Below, one piece after another: positions 5,882 through 8,189 of a DNA stretch of 8,189 nt. This DNA comes from an uncultured Collinsella sp. (GTDB taxonomy: Bacteria; Actinomycetota; Coriobacteriia; Coriobacteriales; Coriobacteriaceae): contig UQWK01000068.1 of assembly GCA_900544725.1 (NCBI GenBank), forward strand, positions 1 through 8,189. The letters run 5' to 3'. A model generated the notes under the pieces. It searched no databases. It saw only the letters and a list, made by a program, of their open reading frames with translations, and had not been told where the DNA came from. Numbering within the stretch: position 1 is the stretch's first letter; every line of letters begins with the position of its first letter. Both the position numbers and the translations under genes were made by a program.

Positions 5882-6586
5882 TTAGTCTTCGATTTCGGGG
5901 TTAAGAAAGTCGATGTCCTCGTCCTCGGGATGCGCGATGGCCTGTTTAATGGCCAACCCTCCCTTTATGGAATAGATGACAGCGGTGAGCATGGAGAAGA
6001 TGACGCCGCCATACACAAAGAAGATGCCGAGGGGCACCGAGCTGCCGTTGAGGCCCGGGAATGCCGTGAACGTGGAGGGCAGCAGATGCCAGCCGTCCAC
6101 GACGGGAAAGCCCAACAACATGAGCGAGAAGCCGGTCATGAGCAGTGCCGTGGCAATCTTTCCGGGAAAGACGACGTCGATGGGGCGACGGTGGTAATGG
6201 CGCACGATGAGCGTGCCGATACCCAGATAGATATCGCGACCGATGATGAGTACGCAGACCCAGATGGGTAGCTCGCCGCGGACCACCAGGCCCAGCACGC
6301 CGGTAAACAGCAGCGCGCGGTCGCAGATGGGATCCATAACCTTGCCGAGCCACGAGACCGTTTTGGTCATGCGGGCAATCTGACCGTCCATCCAGTCGGT
6401 GGAAGCCGCGATGGCATAGATGACAATGGCAACGACACGGTTGTTGTCCGTCACGAACAGGTACAGGAAGACGAGCGTGAGGACCAGGCGCGTAAAGGTG
6501 ATGAAATTGGAGATCGTAAAGATCTTATTCGACGGGTAATCGGAAGTGCCGATAAGCTCCTTTTTGATCTTCTTCTTGATGCCCAC
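5882..6586 (-). CDS. CDP-alcohol phosphatidyltransferase (PgsA-like)
   Basis: This integral membrane enzyme moves a phosphatidyl group from CDP-diacylglycerol to an alcohol such as glycerol-3-phosphate in phospholipid synthesis. The complete family signature D-x2-D-G-x2-A-R-x8-G-x3-D-x3-D is present: Asp64, Asp67, Gly68, Ala71-Arg72, Gly81, Asp85 and Asp89. TISNFITFTRLVLT (24-37) is the usual N-terminal element before the first membrane helix. About five hydrophobic segments follow, and the C-terminus is acidic (HPEDEDIDFLNPEIED). The protein is 234 residues, near the family norm. The start is taken as GTG at 6584-6586, because GGGGGAG lies 4 bases upstream and a promoter sits within the longer ATG-started frame (which would begin at 6712). 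The alcohol substrate cannot be read from the sequence; PgsA proper is likely, but a cardiolipin or inositol-phosphate relative is possible. It is the first gene of the minus-strand operon. Confidence 0.88.
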   Translation of the reverse strand: MGIKKKIKKELIGTSDYPSNKIFTISNFITFTRLVLTLVFLYLFVTDNNRVVAIVIYAIAASTDWMDGQIARMTKTVSWLGKVMDPICDRALLFTGVLGLVVRGELPIWVCVLIIGRDIYLGIGTLIVRHYHRRPIDVVFPGKIATALLMTGFSLMLLGFPVVDGWHLLPSTFTAFPGLNGSSVPLGIFFVYGGVIFSMLTAVIYSIKGGLAIKQAIAHPEDEDIDFLNPEIED

Positions 6587-6590
6587 AGGA

Positions 6591-6597
6591 CTCCCCC
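6591..6597 (-). promoter_or_regulatory. Ribosome binding site supporting a GTG start for the phosphatidyltransferase
   Basis: On the - strand GGGGGAG (+ strand CTCCCCC) lies 4 bases before GTG at 6584-6586. The spacing is short but the complementarity is strong. The upstream ATG codons of the same frame have no comparable site and lie upstream of or inside the candidate promoter. Confidence 0.7.
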
Positions 6598-6622
6598 GCT
6601 GGTAAACGACAAAACTTTCGAT

Positions 6623-6651
6623 ACTATACCCGTTCTGGCGATGTCTATCCA
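6623..6651 (-). promoter_or_regulatory. Candidate promoter of the minus-strand operon
   Basis: On the - strand a -10 box TATAGT (+ strand 6623-6628, 5 of 6 consensus) is preceded after exactly 17 bases by TGGATA (6646-6651, 4 of 6 consensus for a -35). Transcription would start near 6615, giving a leader of about 30 bases before the GTG start. It is the best promoter candidate for the five-gene operon. Confidence 0.6.
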
Positions 6652-6714
6652 GCGTAAGCATAGAGAGTCCAGACATGTGGAGGGTGCCTCTGGTCTGCGC
6701 GGGATTCTGCATTT

Positions 6715-6771
6715 GTGTACATCAGCCACCAAAAGCGACATTTTTCGGCATCTTTGGTGGCTGGTGTACAC
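6715..6771. repeat. 57-nt palindrome with 19-nt arms in the intergenic region
   Basis: GTGTACATCAGCCACCAAA (6715-6733) pairs with TTTGGTGGCTGGTGTACAC (6753-6771). The only non-Watson-Crick position is a T-G pair, so all 19 pairs could form in RNA. The 19-base loop contains a weak CGA/TCG inner pairing and a run of five T. No T-tract follows either arm closely (GTTTTG on the right), so a terminator role is uncertain. It lies between divergent genes, near the point where GC content rises. A dispersed repeat (REP or MITE-like) or a recombination site is possible. Confidence 0.75.
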
Positions 6772-6920
6772 GTTTTGATTCGGTGATTACATCGATCGGG
6801 AAAGTCGTTGCTTTAAGCAAATGCGTGCGGGTCGAGAAGGGCTGGCGCCAAAAGAGCCCAACGGCCGTTACGGCTTCGTTAGAAACGCGCCCCACCATGG
6901 ATGGTGAACCCGAAAGGTAA

Positions 6921-6953
6921 GGCGCGCGGGCACGGTGGCTCGGCCCGCGCGCC
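6921..6953 (+). promoter_or_regulatory. GC-rich leader hairpin before the ABC transporter genes
   Basis: GGCGCGCGGGC (6921-6931) and GCCCGCGCGCC (6943-6953) form a perfect 11-bp stem with an 11-base loop. It ends 8 bases before the Shine-Dalgarno AAAGGA (6962-6967). There is no T-tract, so it is not a normal terminator. It could stabilise the mRNA or affect translation of the ATPase gene. Confidence 0.5.
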
Positions 6954-6974
6954 CGGAAGAGAAAGGATAAACCC

Positions 6975-7699
<725 letters not shown>

Positions 7700-7703
<4 letters not shown>

Positions 7704-8189
7704 CGGGCGAGAAAGGCGGCCTGCTCGCGGGCCTGCGCGCCGAGGCCCTGAAGTCGCGCCACGCGGCACCGGTTCGCCTGGCCGTGCTCATGGCGCTGCC
7801 GATGCCGCTGCTCGGCGCGATGCCCTACCGGGGCGTGCAGATCTTCAGCGCGTGGAACTACTGGTACGCGCTCTTCCTGCCCGTGTCTCTCTCGCTCGTG
7901 GTGGCGTGCGTCGCGCGGGCGGACGCTCGCACGCGGATGCGGGGGCTTCTGGGCCTGGGCTTCCCGCTCGGGCGCGCCTGGTGGGCCAAGGCGCTCTGGT
8001 GCCTCGCGCTCTGCACGCTCTCGAACCTCGTGGTCTTCGGCATCTACCTCGCGGGATCGGCGTTCTCCTCGGAGGGCCTCACGGCCGCGGGCACGCTCAC
8101 GATGCTCCTCTGCGCGCTCGCCAACACGGTGACCGCGGCGTGGATGATCCCCGCAGGGCTCTTTCTCACGGCGCGGCTCGGCATGCTCG
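7700..8189 (+). CDS. Lantibiotic-immunity ABC permease (LanE/MutE-like), 3'-truncated by window edge
   Basis: This is a membrane subunit partnering the upstream ATPase. The ATG at 7700 overlaps the ATPase stop (ATGA), indicating translational coupling. The frame is open through to the edge: 163 complete codons are seen and the rest lies beyond base 8189. The protein starts MTGEKGGLLAGLRAEALKSR, a short cytoplasmic segment. A first membrane helix follows (APVRLAVLMALPMPLLGAM), then a short loop with the aromatic FSAWNYWYALFLP, a pattern familiar from LanE/MutE permeases. Three further hydrophobic stretches follow (VSLSLVVACVA, ALWCLALCTLSNLVVFGIYL, and TLTMLLCALANTVTAAWMIP). The size seen fits the first two-thirds of a roughly 240-250-residue ABC-2 subunit. 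Usually a second permease, and often a two-component system, come next, but they are outside the window. Confidence 0.82.

Larger units (their letters stand above)
6587..6974. other. Gene-poor region between the core operon and the high-GC ABC cassette
   Basis: This 388-base stretch has no convincing gene. It holds the operon promoter (6623-6651), the long palindrome (6715-6771), a small TTGCTT-T-AAGCAA repeat near 6810-6822, the exact palindrome AACGGCCGTT (6860-6869), and the GC-rich hairpin (6921-6953). Open frames on both strands here (for example 6675-6920 +) lack ribosome sites and family resemblance. The composition moves from moderate to high GC between about 6780 and 6920, which marks the likely island boundary. 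Confidence 0.7.

Noticed and set aside
6587..6712. ATG-started N-terminal extension of the phosphatidyltransferase (start at 6712)
   Set aside because: It would put a good promoter candidate inside the gene, and the added residues are not family-like; GTG at 6584-6586 has a strong ribosome site.
6675..6920. 81-codon frame on the + strand, considered as a lantibiotic precursor or small protein
   Set aside because: No ribosome site, it runs through the palindrome, and it lacks a leader/core precursor pattern; the few cysteines come from the repeat region.

Overview
The window looks like a piece of an actinobacterial chromosome, most likely a gut Coriobacteriia of the Collinsella type. This is an inference. 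It rests on moderate GC in the core genes, a GarA/OdhI-like FHA gene directly followed by an FtsR-type MerR gene (a typically actinobacterial pair), and the mix of a DUF1836 regulator, a DegV protein and a lantibiotic-immunity ABC transporter. No rRNA, tRNA or CRISPR array was seen.

Layout. Bases 2-889 (+) are the 3' part of thioredoxin reductase trxB, cut by the left edge and closed by a strong hairpin terminator. Bases 1044-1655 (+) encode a DUF1836 helix-turn-helix protein. It converges on a DegV-family lipid-binding protein (1728-2594, -), with a terminator-like hairpin between them. Upstream of degV is a perfect 15-bp inverted repeat. A third copy of its core overlaps the degV -10 box, and a near-copy of one arm lies in the DUF1836 promoter region.

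Bases 2773-6586 (-) look like one operon. Read 5' to 3' it holds a CDP-alcohol phosphatidyltransferase (membrane phospholipid synthesis), a small FHA protein, an FtsR-like MerR regulator, adenine phosphoribosyltransferase (apt), and a secreted coiled-coil NlpC/P60 cell-wall hydrolase. It starts at a recognisable promoter near 6623-6651 and ends at a T-tract terminator at 2711-2749. The content suggests coordination of envelope growth and division with purine salvage, with the FHA protein as a possible kinase-signalling node.

Bases 6587-6974 carry no convincing gene. They hold the operon promoter, a 57-nt palindrome with 19-nt arms, and a GC-rich hairpin. From about 6900 the composition changes sharply to very high GC, and a two-gene unit begins on the + strand: a LanF/MutF-type ABC ATPase (6975-7703) and, overlapping by ATGA, a LanE/MutE-type permease (7700 to the right edge, partial). 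This is probably the start of a horizontally acquired lantibiotic self-protection or resistance cassette. No lantibiotic precursor or modification gene is visible here.

I did not find a clearly new system. The best leads are the operator-like repeat shared by degV and the DUF1836 gene, the palindrome at the island edge, and the FHA protein with a single conserved candidate phospho-threonine.
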